From a virus: a stretch of 44,922 nt of DNA. The notes below the pieces were generated by a model, which was given only the letters and a program-made list of their open reading frames with translations, was not told the origin of the DNA and did not search any database. The position numbers were made by a program, and so were the translations under genes. The stretch covers positions 1 through 44,922 of the IMG/VR virus record IMGVR_UViG_3300032240_001350; one strand, 5' to 3'. Shown piece after piece: positions 38,002-44,526 of the stretch (its first letter is position 1; every line of letters begins with the position of its first letter).

Positions 38002-38255
38002 AGAGTGTTTTATACTTTACGGCAGATTGGTGCAACCCCTGCAAAAAAGTTAAACCAGTTGTTGAAGAGTTAAATCGTGAACAGATTATTGCAAAATTTT
38101 TTATAATTGATGCAGATATTGAAAATGAAATGGTAAATGATTTTGGTGTAAAATCAGTACCAACGTTTGTACTAATTAGAGATAATAAAGAGGTATCCAG
38201 AACTACTGGGGCCAAAACAAAAGAAGAACTTCTATCTTTTATTAACGAGGAGTAA
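37998..38255 (+). CDS. Thioredoxin-like protein
   Basis: 85 residues, shorter than the 105-110 of a typical thioredoxin. The active site is WCNPC (Cys12, Cys15) and the cis-Pro loop is KSVPTFVLIRD. There is no signal peptide, so it is cytoplasmic. It could keep the phage polymerase or nucleotide metabolism reduced, or reduce the phage's Fe-dependent enzymes. ATGA overlap with the secreted nuclease-like gene. Confidence 0.88.
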   Translation: MKSVLYFTADWCNPCKKVKPVVEELNREQIIAKFFIIDADIENEMVNDFGVKSVPTFVLIRDNKEVSRTTGAKTKEELLSFINEE

Positions 38256-38257
38256 AT

Positions 38258-38479
38258 ATGAATCCAAGACAGGAAGCGCTAATTGAGCACCTGCTATTAC
38301 AGGATGCAATTGAAATTGATAGCATTGATAATCAAAGTGGAGAAATGCTCTATAAGATTAAAGATAAAATGAAAGAGGTTAGCCCTGAAGTTTTTCAGCA
38401 GTTAACTGATCAATATAATCACCACATGTTTCAGTTGATAGATCAAGGTCCCACAAGAATGACCTGGAGACTTCGTTGA
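38258..38479 (+). CDS. Unknown small protein, paralogue of the next gene
   Basis: 73 residues. The pattern EHLLLQDAIEIDSIDNQSGE followed by MLYKIKDKMKEV recurs in the next gene, so the two are a tandem duplication. The protein is helical in its first half and polar. It has an SD (GAGGAG) before ATG. No function is recognised. It overlaps the next gene by 4 bases (TTGA). Confidence 0.6.
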   Translation: MNPRQEALIEHLLLQDAIEIDSIDNQSGEMLYKIKDKMKEVSPEVFQQLTDQYNHHMFQLIDQGPTRMTWRLR

Positions 38480-38817
38480 ATGAAGATGAGCAGATTGAAT
38501 CAATCATTGAAGATCTGATTCTGTCTGGAGCACTTGAAATTGCGGGGATGGATATAGACACTGGAGAACCACTATACAACTTTACTAGTAAGATGAAGTC
38601 AGTTAATGAAGAACTACATAATGATCTATACACATACTTTACCACAGAGACTATGGCCCTTTGGGAGCATGGTTTTATTGAGATAAACTTCTTGGATGAG
38701 GACCCTACAGTAACCTTGACAGATAAGGCTCTAAATGCAAAAGAAATAATGCAATTAGATAAATCTCAGCAGTATACTTTAAAAGAAATAATAAGAATTG
38801 TTCTTCAACAAAAATGA
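38476..38817 (+). CDS. Unknown small protein, paralogue of the previous gene
   Basis: 113 residues, TTG start with GGAGA upstream. EDLILSGALEIAGMDIDTGE and PLYNFTSKMKSVNEEL parallel the upstream gene. It then extends by about 45 residues with a helix-turn-helix-like region (LTDKALNAKEIMQLDKSQQY). The pair might form a heteromer. The stop codon TGA is part of the extended -10 that follows. Confidence 0.58.
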   Translation: MNEDEQIESIIEDLILSGALEIAGMDIDTGEPLYNFTSKMKSVNEELHNDLYTYFTTETMALWEHGFIEINFLDEDPTVTLTDKALNAKEIMQLDKSQQYTLKEIIRIVLQQK

Positions 38818-38823
38818 TATAAT
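38815..38823 (+). promoter_or_regulatory. Extended -10 promoter using the stop codon
   Basis: TGATATAAT; the TGA is the stop of the upstream gene. The expected start near 38830 gives a short leader with GGGGGG as SD 5 bases before ATG 38845. Confidence 0.55.
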
Positions 38824-38844
38824 TAGTGATATGGGGGGTGTTAA

Positions 38845-39267
38845 ATGGAATATTTTCTTGGCTCTGTGATAACATTTGCCCTTGTATTTTTTACTACAAA
38901 AATAATATCATTAAATGGTTTTAGCAATGATAGATTAGTGGTTAGGTATAGTCAGAGTCACATACACTCTATAGTATCGCCTGTATTGCCCCCACAAGAG
39001 GTTTTAAAGGCACCCAGGAAGTCTCAGTCAATGGAGTTAGAAGCAAAGACAAACATCAAAGTAATCATCGTTGATGGACAGGCCTACTGGATCAAAGACA
39101 ACTCATTCTTTGTTGCTGATTTAGAGGGTAGAAATGTTGATGGATCGACTGCACGTATAGTTGACACCATACATATGGATAAGGTACAATTAGATAAGAT
39201 GCTGTTTATAATGGATAAACTAAGAGACGGGAAAAGTCATGATAGTGGGAGTACAGGGGACAAGTAA
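38845..39267 (+). CDS. Unknown membrane-anchored protein
   Basis: 140 residues. A single N-terminal hydrophobic segment (YFLGSVITFALVFFTTKIISL) serves as an anchor or uncleaved signal. It is followed by a basic linker and a small domain (VIIVDGQAYWIKDNSFFVADL). The soluble part is predicted to have mixed alpha/beta structure with a charged helix at the end. No family match. The 3' end overlaps the next gene by 29 bases. Confidence 0.55.
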   Translation: MEYFLGSVITFALVFFTTKIISLNGFSNDRLVVRYSQSHIHSIVSPVLPPQEVLKAPRKSQSMELEAKTNIKVIIVDGQAYWIKDNSFFVADLEGRNVDGSTARIVDTIHMDKVQLDKMLFIMDKLRDGKSHDSGSTGDK

Positions 39268-39595
39268 TTTTGCAGACTACAATGTTTTTCTTAGAGCCAT
39301 GGCTGTAGCCATGTCAAACCTTAAACAAGACGATAAGACATTCGATCTCTATAGTGCAGGGCCAGGCAATATCAATGCTATGGTGTCAGAGTTTGTAAAC
39401 TTGTCTGAAAGAGGAATGAAGGCAAGAGGAAAAAAAATTAAATATCATATGGTTCCACCAAGTGAGATTGACGAAAAAATGTATGTTGCTGGAATTGATT
39501 ACTTTGTTTTCTTGAGTAATCCCAATGAACAAAAATCTAAACTGGTATACCAAGCAGAACAAAACCAAATTGAAGTAGGAATTTTCCAATACTAA
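39239..39595 (+). CDS. SLOG/YspA-like Rossmannoid protein
   Basis: 118 residues. The N-terminus reads IVGVQGTSNFADYNVFLRAM, like the VTGSRDFxDY motif of the YspA/DUF2493 branch of the SLOG superfamily, which binds nucleotides or nucleotide-derived ligands. A second glycine loop (YSAGPGNINAMVSEF) follows. SLOG proteins act as sensors or processors of small nucleotide signals in bacterial immunity. Here it could bind, sequester or degrade such a signal. The assignment is by motif only. Confidence 0.5.
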   Translation: MIVGVQGTSNFADYNVFLRAMAVAMSNLKQDDKTFDLYSAGPGNINAMVSEFVNLSERGMKARGKKIKYHMVPPSEIDEKMYVAGIDYFVFLSNPNEQKSKLVYQAEQNQIEVGIFQY

Positions 39596-39605
39596 GGGGT
39601 ATAAA

Positions 39606-39815
39606 ATGATCGTAACAGAACTAAAAGACATGGAAACAATCGTGGCATCAAACAACTCTTTGTCATGGGATGGCTGGACAGTAGTCAACTCATACAAAAC
39701 AGATAAAGCACGTACATCACAATATGGGCTATTTAAGGATGGATCTTGGTATATGGCTCGCAGATTTAGTCCAACAAGAAATGGTTGGGATATACCCTCC
39801 AAGTTTGTAGGATAA
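39606..39815 (+). CDS. Small unknown protein
   Basis: 69 residues with AAGGGG 7 bases before the ATG. It contains WDGWTVVNSYKTDKARTSQY and a terminal WYMARRFSP...GWDIPSKF pattern. Aromatic and basic residues dominate, and the fold looks beta-rich. No metal site or membrane segment. It lies 1 base before the WhiB-like gene and may be translated with it. Confidence 0.5.
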   Translation: MIVTELKDMETIVASNNSLSWDGWTVVNSYKTDKARTSQYGLFKDGSWYMARRFSPTRNGWDIPSKFVG

Positions 39816-39816
39816 A

Positions 39817-40098
39817 TTGAATAAGCATTTGTGGAAAGATGAAGCCTTATGTTTGGAGTATGACACAAACATATTTTTTGAAAAGTATGAGGACCAACCA
39901 GAGTTAAGACTTGCAGTTGACAAACTCTGTTCAGAGTGTCCTGTAAAGAAAGAATGTTTTGCTATTGGTATTACTGGTAGAGAGTACGGCGTTTGGGGTG
40001 GCATATACCTTGAAGACGGAAAGATATCAAAAGAATTCAATCGCCATAAAACTAAATTGCAATGGGGAGATACATGGCAGTATCTTACAAACGACTAA
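39817..40098 (+). CDS. WhiB-like iron-sulfur transcription factor
   Basis: 93 residues, TTG start 1 base after the previous stop. The four Cys of a WhiB 4Fe-4S cluster are Cys12, Cys38, Cys41 and Cys47 (CSECPVKKEC). The turn motif GVWGG follows, then a basic tail (FNRHKTKLQW). WhiB proteins bind the primary sigma factor in Actinobacteria and alter promoter choice; phage copies (for example in mycobacteriophages) can repress host whiB genes. This is strong evidence for an actinobacterial host. Confidence 0.88.
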   Translation: MNKHLWKDEALCLEYDTNIFFEKYEDQPELRLAVDKLCSECPVKKECFAIGITGREYGVWGGIYLEDGKISKEFNRHKTKLQWGDTWQYLTND

Positions 40099-40099
40099 G

Positions 40100-40330
40100 A
40101 TGTATACAAACGATATGCAAAAGGCTTTTAGATCAATTACCCCACCTAAAAACTTTAGGCTACAAATCATTGATAACGAACATTTTCTTACAGTAAAGGC
40201 AAGTGAAAAAGATTTTCTTAATCTTTATCATGATGACAAGATTGAGGCTTTTCAGTATATGTTAAAAGTTAAACAGGCACTTGAAGAAAATGGGGCGATT
40301 GTTCTTTTAGTGAGAGATGGTGGAAAGTAA
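40100..40330 (+). CDS. Unknown small protein
   Basis: 76 residues from ATG 40100, 1 base after the previous stop; ATG 40115 is an alternative. Helix and strand alternate: FRLQIIDNEHFLTVKASEKD, then KIEAFQYMLKVKQALEEN. The end (GAIVLLVRDGGK) abuts the next ATG. No family is recognised; the composition is that of a small cytoplasmic regulator or inhibitor. Confidence 0.5.
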   Translation: MYTNDMQKAFRSITPPKNFRLQIIDNEHFLTVKASEKDFLNLYHDDKIEAFQYMLKVKQALEENGAIVLLVRDGGK

Positions 40331-40765
40331 ATGTCAAACATACTAAACTTTATAGGTTTCTTTATTTTTGTAATATTATTTTTTGGTGTTGTTATAGATA
40401 ATATTAGAATGAGACATAGTCTTAAGAGACTTGAAACCAAGATTAAACAAGAGGTTCTTGATTATACTATTAGAATTGAAAATGAAGTTAAAGAATTAAA
40501 AGAAAAGAAAGATCCAGAACCAAAAGAAGATGATGGATTTTTAAAGTTTGTTGCAGACTCCAGAAACTGGGCATACGCCTATATTGAAAATGTACAGGCT
40601 GGCATCTGGAACTTTAAGCAAAGAGTCGGTGGCCACGTAGAGTATTTTGATAAATACGGTAACGTCATGGAGACACCTTTTCACCCTGCTATGAGAGATA
40701 TAAGCCTTGCGTATAAGGAATTAATCAAGTTCATACCAGACGACTATGGTAAAATTGAGGAATGA
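40331..40765 (+). CDS. Membrane-anchored coiled-coil protein
   Basis: 144 residues. An N-terminal transmembrane segment (NFIGFFIFVILFFGVVI) is followed by a charged coiled coil (RHSLKRLETKIKQEVLD, then EVKELKEKK) and a C-terminal globular part with aromatic residues (NWAYAYIENVQAGIW). The layout resembles a spanin or membrane tether, but no lipobox or partner is seen. ATGA overlap downstream. Confidence 0.55.
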   Translation: MSNILNFIGFFIFVILFFGVVIDNIRMRHSLKRLETKIKQEVLDYTIRIENEVKELKEKKDPEPKEDDGFLKFVADSRNWAYAYIENVQAGIWNFKQRVGGHVEYFDKYGNVMETPFHPAMRDISLAYKELIKFIPDDYGKIEE

Positions 40766-40926
40766 TAAAGTTTAAGTCACATGAAGATCTGGCATATGAT
40801 GCATTTTATTCTTGCCAGGTAATTGATTGCAAACTTGAAGCAGAAAAAGTATACGGCACAGAGACAACAATAGTCGATGTGTGTTCAGAACATTATCTAG
40901 AGTTATCAGAAAAGGGTTATCGATGA
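40762..40926 (+). CDS. Small Cys/His protein
   Basis: 54 residues, with ATGA overlaps on both sides. Three Cys and a His are placed as YSCQVIDC and VCSEHYLEL, a C-x4-C ... C-x2-H pattern suited to one zinc ion. It has some similarity in layout to the DUF7455-like protein at 35538, but the spacing differs. Function unknown. Confidence 0.55.
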   Translation: MIKFKSHEDLAYDAFYSCQVIDCKLEAEKVYGTETTIVDVCSEHYLELSEKGYR

Positions 40927-41081
40927 AAGAAGTTTTTCTATCAACACTAACAGGTTTTGGATGCGGAATCGTGTTTGCTGCATTCAAATTACCAGTACCA
41001 GCACCACCAGTTTTTGCGGGAGTCGCAGGAATTATTGGCCTCTGGATTGGTTTTACTACACTAACACAAATTATATCCTAG
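40923..41081 (+). CDS. XapX-domain small membrane protein
   Basis: 52 residues from ATG 40923 (ATGA overlap). The XapX pattern is present: TGFGCGIVFAAFKLPVPAPP, then FAGVAGIIGLWIGF, giving two hydrophobic segments joined by the PVPAPP turn. In bacteria such proteins are small inner-membrane components of unknown function. Next to a holin-like gene it could take part in lysis or membrane remodelling. Confidence 0.75.
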   Translation: MKEVFLSTLTGFGCGIVFAAFKLPVPAPPVFAGVAGIIGLWIGFTTLTQIIS

Positions 41082-41091
41082 GAGGAATAAT

Positions 41092-41361
41092 ATGAATAAC
41101 GAACAAATCAAAGCACTACTAGCGTCATACGGAAGATCAGTACTTGGTGCAGGTCTTGCACTTTATATGTCAGGTGTGACAGATCTTAAGACACTTGCAT
41201 ACTCTCTATTGGCTGCACTTGCGCCCGTAGCAATCCGTGCAATCAATCCTAACGACACAGCGTTTGGACGTCTTCCAGATGCAGCAGTAGTTGATACTGC
41301 AGTTAAGAAGGCAACCGTAAAGAAGGCTCCTGCAAAGAAGAAGCCAGCAGCAAAGAAGTAA
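41092..41361 (+). CDS. Holin-like protein with a Lys/Ala-rich tail
   Basis: 89 residues, with AGGAGG before the ATG. Two hydrophobic helices (SVLGAGLALYMSG and LAYSLLAALAPVAIRAI) are separated by a short turn. A very basic tail (KKATVKKAPAKKKPAAKK) follows, like that of phage holins and of histone-H1-like proteins. G+C-ending codons look more frequent than in the neighbours, so it may be highly expressed. A strong terminator follows. Holin is more likely than a nucleoid protein because of the helices. Confidence 0.6.
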   Translation: MNNEQIKALLASYGRSVLGAGLALYMSGVTDLKTLAYSLLAALAPVAIRAINPNDTAFGRLPDAAVVDTAVKKATVKKAPAKKKPAAKK

Positions 41362-41373
41362 ATTGGCAAAAAG

Positions 41374-41402
41374 AAAGGGGGCCAATCAAGGCCCCCTTTT
41401 TT
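41374..41402. terminator. Bidirectional rho-independent terminator
   Basis: AAAGGGGGCC (41374-41383), a 6-base loop AATCAA and GGCCCCCTTT, followed by T up to 41402. A run of A and T on either side makes it work in both directions. It lies between convergent genes ending at 41361 (+) and 41412 (-). Confidence 0.9.
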
Positions 41403-41411
41403 ATTTAGTCT

Positions 41412-42068
41412 TTATTTTCTTAAGATGTATTCTAGTTTAGGCTGATAAGGAAAGTCTAATGTTTCCATTCTTGCATCTCGTTCTTTTTGTGAGATTTCAC
41501 AAGCAAAGAATACAACCGTATATCTTGTATCTCCACCAGTCTTTTTATGAATCTTGTGTTGATATGAATATCCAGATGGGAAGCATAGAAGTTCTCCAGC
41601 CTTTGGCTTATACTTTAGTCCAAAATGAACAAACTCTAACTCTCCGCCTTCGTAGTTATCATTTGGATAATAAACAAACGATGCAGTTCTTGGTGTTCCA
41701 TATGAGTCGTCGGGATGAACTGAGAAAAATTCATTGTCTTCAAACTTAGTAATTCTAAATGCTTCTCTTGTCAGTGGACCAAGATCCCACATAAATAAAT
41801 ATGAATCAACAACCTCTTCAAAAGCATCAGCCATATCTTCGTTATGGTATACCCAGCAAGTACTTGCCTTCTTCCCAATTTCTTCATCGTAATAATCTTC
41901 ACGATCAAACTGATGAGTGTCTTCCAACTTCTTCATAAACTCCATTGACTCAGGCCAGATATTTCCATACACATGAATGCCTGGGGCAAGTTCCTTAAAT
42001 GTAAACTCATTGCCACGTCTGCTTACAGACTTACCAGCAATCTTATTTGCTAACTTATCTTTATCCAT
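41412..42068 (-). CDS. Prolyl-4-hydroxylase-like 2OG/Fe(II) oxygenase
   Basis: 218 residues on the minus strand with AAGGGGGG before the ATG. The iron site is His118-Pro-Asp120 and His171, with Arg182 as the likely 2-oxoglutarate ligand (TGGDTRYTVVFF). The strand VYYPNDNYEGGELEF and KPKAGELLCFPS match the copies at 32410 and 43819. It is the last gene of the minus-strand cassette and has its own promoter. Confidence 0.8.
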   Translation of the reverse strand: MDKDKLANKIAGKSVSRRGNEFTFKELAPGIHVYGNIWPESMEFMKKLEDTHQFDREDYYDEEIGKKASTCWVYHNEDMADAFEEVVDSYLFMWDLGPLTREAFRITKFEDNEFFSVHPDDSYGTPRTASFVYYPNDNYEGGELEFVHFGLKYKPKAGELLCFPSGYSYQHKIHKKTGGDTRYTVVFFACEISQKERDARMETLDFPYQPKLEYILRK

Positions 42069-42101
42069 TTTGCCCCCCTTATAAGGTCAAACTATTTAAC
42101 A

Positions 42102-42110
42102 ATTATATCA
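42102..42110 (-). promoter_or_regulatory. Extended -10 promoter on the minus strand
   Basis: TGATATAAT when read on the minus strand. The expected start near 42095 gives a leader of about 27 bases with the SD of the oxygenase gene at 42068. It lies in the 48-base gap behind the tiny ORF. Confidence 0.55.
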
Positions 42111-42116
42111 TATAAC

Positions 42117-42200
42117 TCAGTATATGAATTTTTGAGGATTCTTCTTTAACTTCTTGTTAATTTTTCTAAAGCGGTACCAAAATAGTATTTTCTTAATCAT
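42117..42200 (-). CDS. Very small basic peptide
   Basis: 27 residues. The ATG overlaps the end of the SGNH-like gene and the frame is clean to TGA. It is very basic with aromatic residues (FWYRFRKINKKLKKN). The open frame fills what would otherwise be a gap. A leader peptide, antisense noise or a real membrane-active peptide are all possible; support is weak. Confidence 0.3.
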   Translation of the reverse strand: MIKKILFWYRFRKINKKLKKNPQKFIY

Positions 42201-43122
42201 CGAATAAGCCCCTATCTAATGCATGGCGCATAAATTCATCTGCCCACCATTCATGATACAAAACACCAGAATGATTGTCTCGTCTCCTTAAATCTTTATC
42301 TTTAAATTTGCCATCAGGCCTTTTTATTTTTGCATAATCCTCAAAATCTGGTTTATCTAATGGGAAATAACTAGGCATATGGTTATGAAATTTAAGGTTC
42401 CAACTTTCTTCGTAGTTCCAACTAGAGCATATTAATTTAATGTTGCTTGCATTACAAAATGCTTCAAATAGTTTCCACGCAAGACTAAAGTGAACAAAAG
42501 CATCTCTGTATTGATCCAGAGTGGTTACCTGATCAACCATCTCTTCTGGTAAATGTTTTTTATCTGAAGTAAAGGGAAGTTTTTGCTGATAGTTCCAAGT
42601 TTGACGCTCATCACTCCAAACATAATCTCTTGCTACGTTTGGCAATAACACAAAGAAATGAGTTGGCTTGCCATATTTTTTAATATATACTAGAAAGGAC
42701 GATATAACTTTGTGCCAACCTTGTCCAGATTTCCCAAGATTATAGTAACCACCAACATCAAACTTTTCTTTTAATTTTGTATGTACAATTTTTGCCCAAG
42801 CAGTTTCAAGTGGTGATCCAACACCTTCTGTTTCAGAACATCCTGAAAATACAATATGATATTTTTCAGGGTGTTCAGTGGCAAACTCATCACACCTAAA
42901 CCAATCACTATTATAATCATATGTAACTTCTCCATCATCCAACGTGCCAAAAGCCTGTTGTGATTCAGCAGGGTTTACTGTAAAATGTTTTGTTTTGGAG
43001 TATTCTTCGCTTTGTGCCCAAGTTATATCAAACTCATCCCAAAACAAATCCCACACAGATGTACTATCTCTGACTTTGAAAGGATCAAAATTAAAATGCT
43101 CAAAATCTTTCATTGTGCTCAT
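42193..43122 (-). CDS. SGNH/GDSL hydrolase-like protein
   Basis: 309 residues. Block I is FSGCSETEGVGSP with the presumed nucleophile Ser96 (Cys95 stands where GDSL has Asp). Block III may be NLGKSGQGW. The C-terminal block V has RRDNHSG (Asp282, His284). The usual Asp-x-x-His is shortened to Asp-x-His, so the catalytic assignment is uncertain. SGNH enzymes deacetylate or deacylate sugars and lipids. AGGAGG lies 6 bases before the ATG; the start overlaps the upstream methyltransferase by ATGA. Confidence 0.55.
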   Translation of the reverse strand: MSTMKDFEHFNFDPFKVRDSTSVWDLFWDEFDITWAQSEEYSKTKHFTVNPAESQQAFGTLDDGEVTYDYNSDWFRCDEFATEHPEKYHIVFSGCSETEGVGSPLETAWAKIVHTKLKEKFDVGGYYNLGKSGQGWHKVISSFLVYIKKYGKPTHFFVLLPNVARDYVWSDERQTWNYQQKLPFTSDKKHLPEEMVDQVTTLDQYRDAFVHFSLAWKLFEAFCNASNIKLICSSWNYEESWNLKFHNHMPSYFPLDKPDFEDYAKIKRPDGKFKDKDLRRRDNHSGVLYHEWWADEFMRHALDRGLFDD

Positions 43123-43826
43123 GCAATCCTCCTAATGTATATATCATAAAATCCTAAATTGTGTAAAGCAATAGCATCAACAACCCAGTTTTTATTATAC
43201 TGTAAAAATTCATTTACAGTTTGAAATGTTCCATACGGTTCTTCTTCAATAACTCCATCATAAATAAGATAATCATTCATACCTATAACCCCACCGACAG
43301 GTATCATCTTTGATGCATTTCTAATAGCATCTCTTGTTGTAAACCTATAATTAGTTATGTCTATATAAATAAGATCATACTCTTTTTTAGCATCTATTAA
43401 TTTAGGGAGCACTTCTTTTGAATCACCTTTATAGGTTGTTACTTTTGGATAACTAATAAATTTATTAATAATATACTCTTGATGTTTTTCTGGGGTATAT
43501 AGTAATTCATGCTTCATTCCAGAACACTGACATGCTCCAAATTTTCTCCAAGACCAACATCTAAGATCTTGATTAAACCAATCAACAAGATCTGCAGATA
43601 CTGCATTAGTTGCATCAAGAAACATTTTAACAGAGTAGCCCCAGGCAACGCCAACCTCTAAATATCTAATGCCCTGCTTAAAATTCTTTGCATACTCTTC
43701 CCTAGAGGTAAAAAGTTTTGCACCATTTAGTTGTTCTTGACTTATTTTTTCAGAATCTTCTATTTCATCAAAAGCAAATAATTTAAACTCATCTTGACCT
43801 AAAGGATGAATTGGTTTTCTAGGCAT
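43119..43826 (-). CDS. Class I SAM-dependent methyltransferase
   Basis: 235 residues from the ATG at 43826; a longer in-frame start at 43889 lies inside the upstream oxygenase gene. Motif I is RYLEVGVAWGYSVKMFL. An acidic residue ends the next strand (ADLVDW), and motif IV is EYDLIYIDI. A Cys-rich segment (CWSWRKFGACQC) is inserted after motif II and could bind a metal. The pattern resembles Methyltransf_24. The substrate is unknown; the paralogue at 44527 on the other strand shares motif I. Confidence 0.75.
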   Translation of the reverse strand: MPRKPIHPLGQDEFKLFAFDEIEDSEKISQEQLNGAKLFTSREEYAKNFKQGIRYLEVGVAWGYSVKMFLDATNAVSADLVDWFNQDLRCWSWRKFGACQCSGMKHELLYTPEKHQEYIINKFISYPKVTTYKGDSKEVLPKLIDAKKEYDLIYIDITNYRFTTRDAIRNASKMIPVGGVIGMNDYLIYDGVIEEEPYGTFQTVNEFLQYNKNWVVDAIALHNLGFYDIYIRRIA

Positions 43827-44493
43827 GTTCTGGCTTTGCAATAAAATCTTTAAACTTTGACCATTGGGAAAGTGTATATCTTGTACCACTTGTTACTGGC
43901 GCAACACCATGAACGTAGTGTAAATTCCCTGGGAAAAAGATTATCATACCCTTTTTAGGTCTAACTCCAAAATCATGTTCTGGAAAATACAACTCTCCAC
44001 CCTCATATTCATCATTTAAGTAGGCAAGGATTGACAAGTGACCACTCCAAAGATAGGGGAATCTTTCACGCTGTGACTCATATGTATCACCTTCGTAGTC
44101 GGGATCAGTAATATCTAGAATGTCCGTATGAGGATCAATGTATGTTCCAGTTGGATGAACCACATACAAAAACCTTTGATCTCTTAACAATGGCAGACCA
44201 TAAAGTTCTTCACCAAGAGCAACCATCTTTTTCCCAAACTCTTCTGCAAAGATTTTTTCTTCTTGTGTTTCTCCTTTATATCCCTCAGCATTATGAATTG
44301 GATAGGAGTGTGTTGCTGAATGATTTACAGGAATTTTAGAAATAATATTCATTGCTCTTTGGCAATCTTCATCAGATATCCAGTTCTCAATTACCTTAAT
44401 ATTATTAGTATCAATACCTATAATTGAAGAAATATTATCTATCTTTTTTAATTCTGGCCTTGGCCTATACCAAGAAGGGGTCAACGGATGCAT
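43819..44493 (-). CDS. Prolyl-4-hydroxylase-like 2OG/Fe(II) oxygenase
   Basis: 224 residues from ATG 44493; an in-frame ATG at 44535 lies upstream of the promoter and would not be transcribed. The iron site is His122-Thr-Asp124 and His195, with Arg205 ten residues later (HGVAPVTSGTRY). The strand LAYLNDEYEGGELYFP is diagnostic. It is the first gene of the minus-strand operon with a leaderless-type promoter. The 8-base overlap with the methyltransferase indicates coupled translation. Confidence 0.85.
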   Translation of the reverse strand: MHPLTPSWYRPRPELKKIDNISSIIGIDTNNIKVIENWISDEDCQRAMNIISKIPVNHSATHSYPIHNAEGYKGETQEEKIFAEEFGKKMVALGEELYGLPLLRDQRFLYVVHPTGTYIDPHTDILDITDPDYEGDTYESQRERFPYLWSGHLSILAYLNDEYEGGELYFPEHDFGVRPKKGMIIFFPGNLHYVHGVAPVTSGTRYTLSQWSKFKDFIAKPEHA

Positions 44494-44499
44494 ACAATA

Positions 44500-44508
44500 A
44501 TTATAGCA
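44500..44508 (-). promoter_or_regulatory. Extended -10 promoter, leaderless type (minus strand)
   Basis: Read on the minus strand: TGCTATAAT, six bases, ATG (44493). This is the best-spaced leaderless case. It is divergent from the plus-strand box at 44511. Confidence 0.65.
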
Positions 44509-44510
44509 TA

Positions 44511-44519
44511 TGGTATTAT
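44511..44519 (+). promoter_or_regulatory. Extended -10 promoter, leaderless type (plus strand)
   Basis: TGGTATTAT, then 7 bases to ATG 44527. It is two bases from the minus-strand box, so the two polymerases would compete for the same 30-base region. Confidence 0.5.
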
Positions 44520-44526
44520 ATATAGT

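Noticed and set aside
39386-39868. 160-codon minus-strand frame
   Set aside because: It spans three well-supported plus-strand genes (SLOG-like, small, WhiB) and has no promoter or SD.
41092-41361. Histone-like DNA-binding protein
   Set aside because: The Lys/Ala tail fits, but the first 55 residues are two hydrophobic helices, so a holin is more likely.
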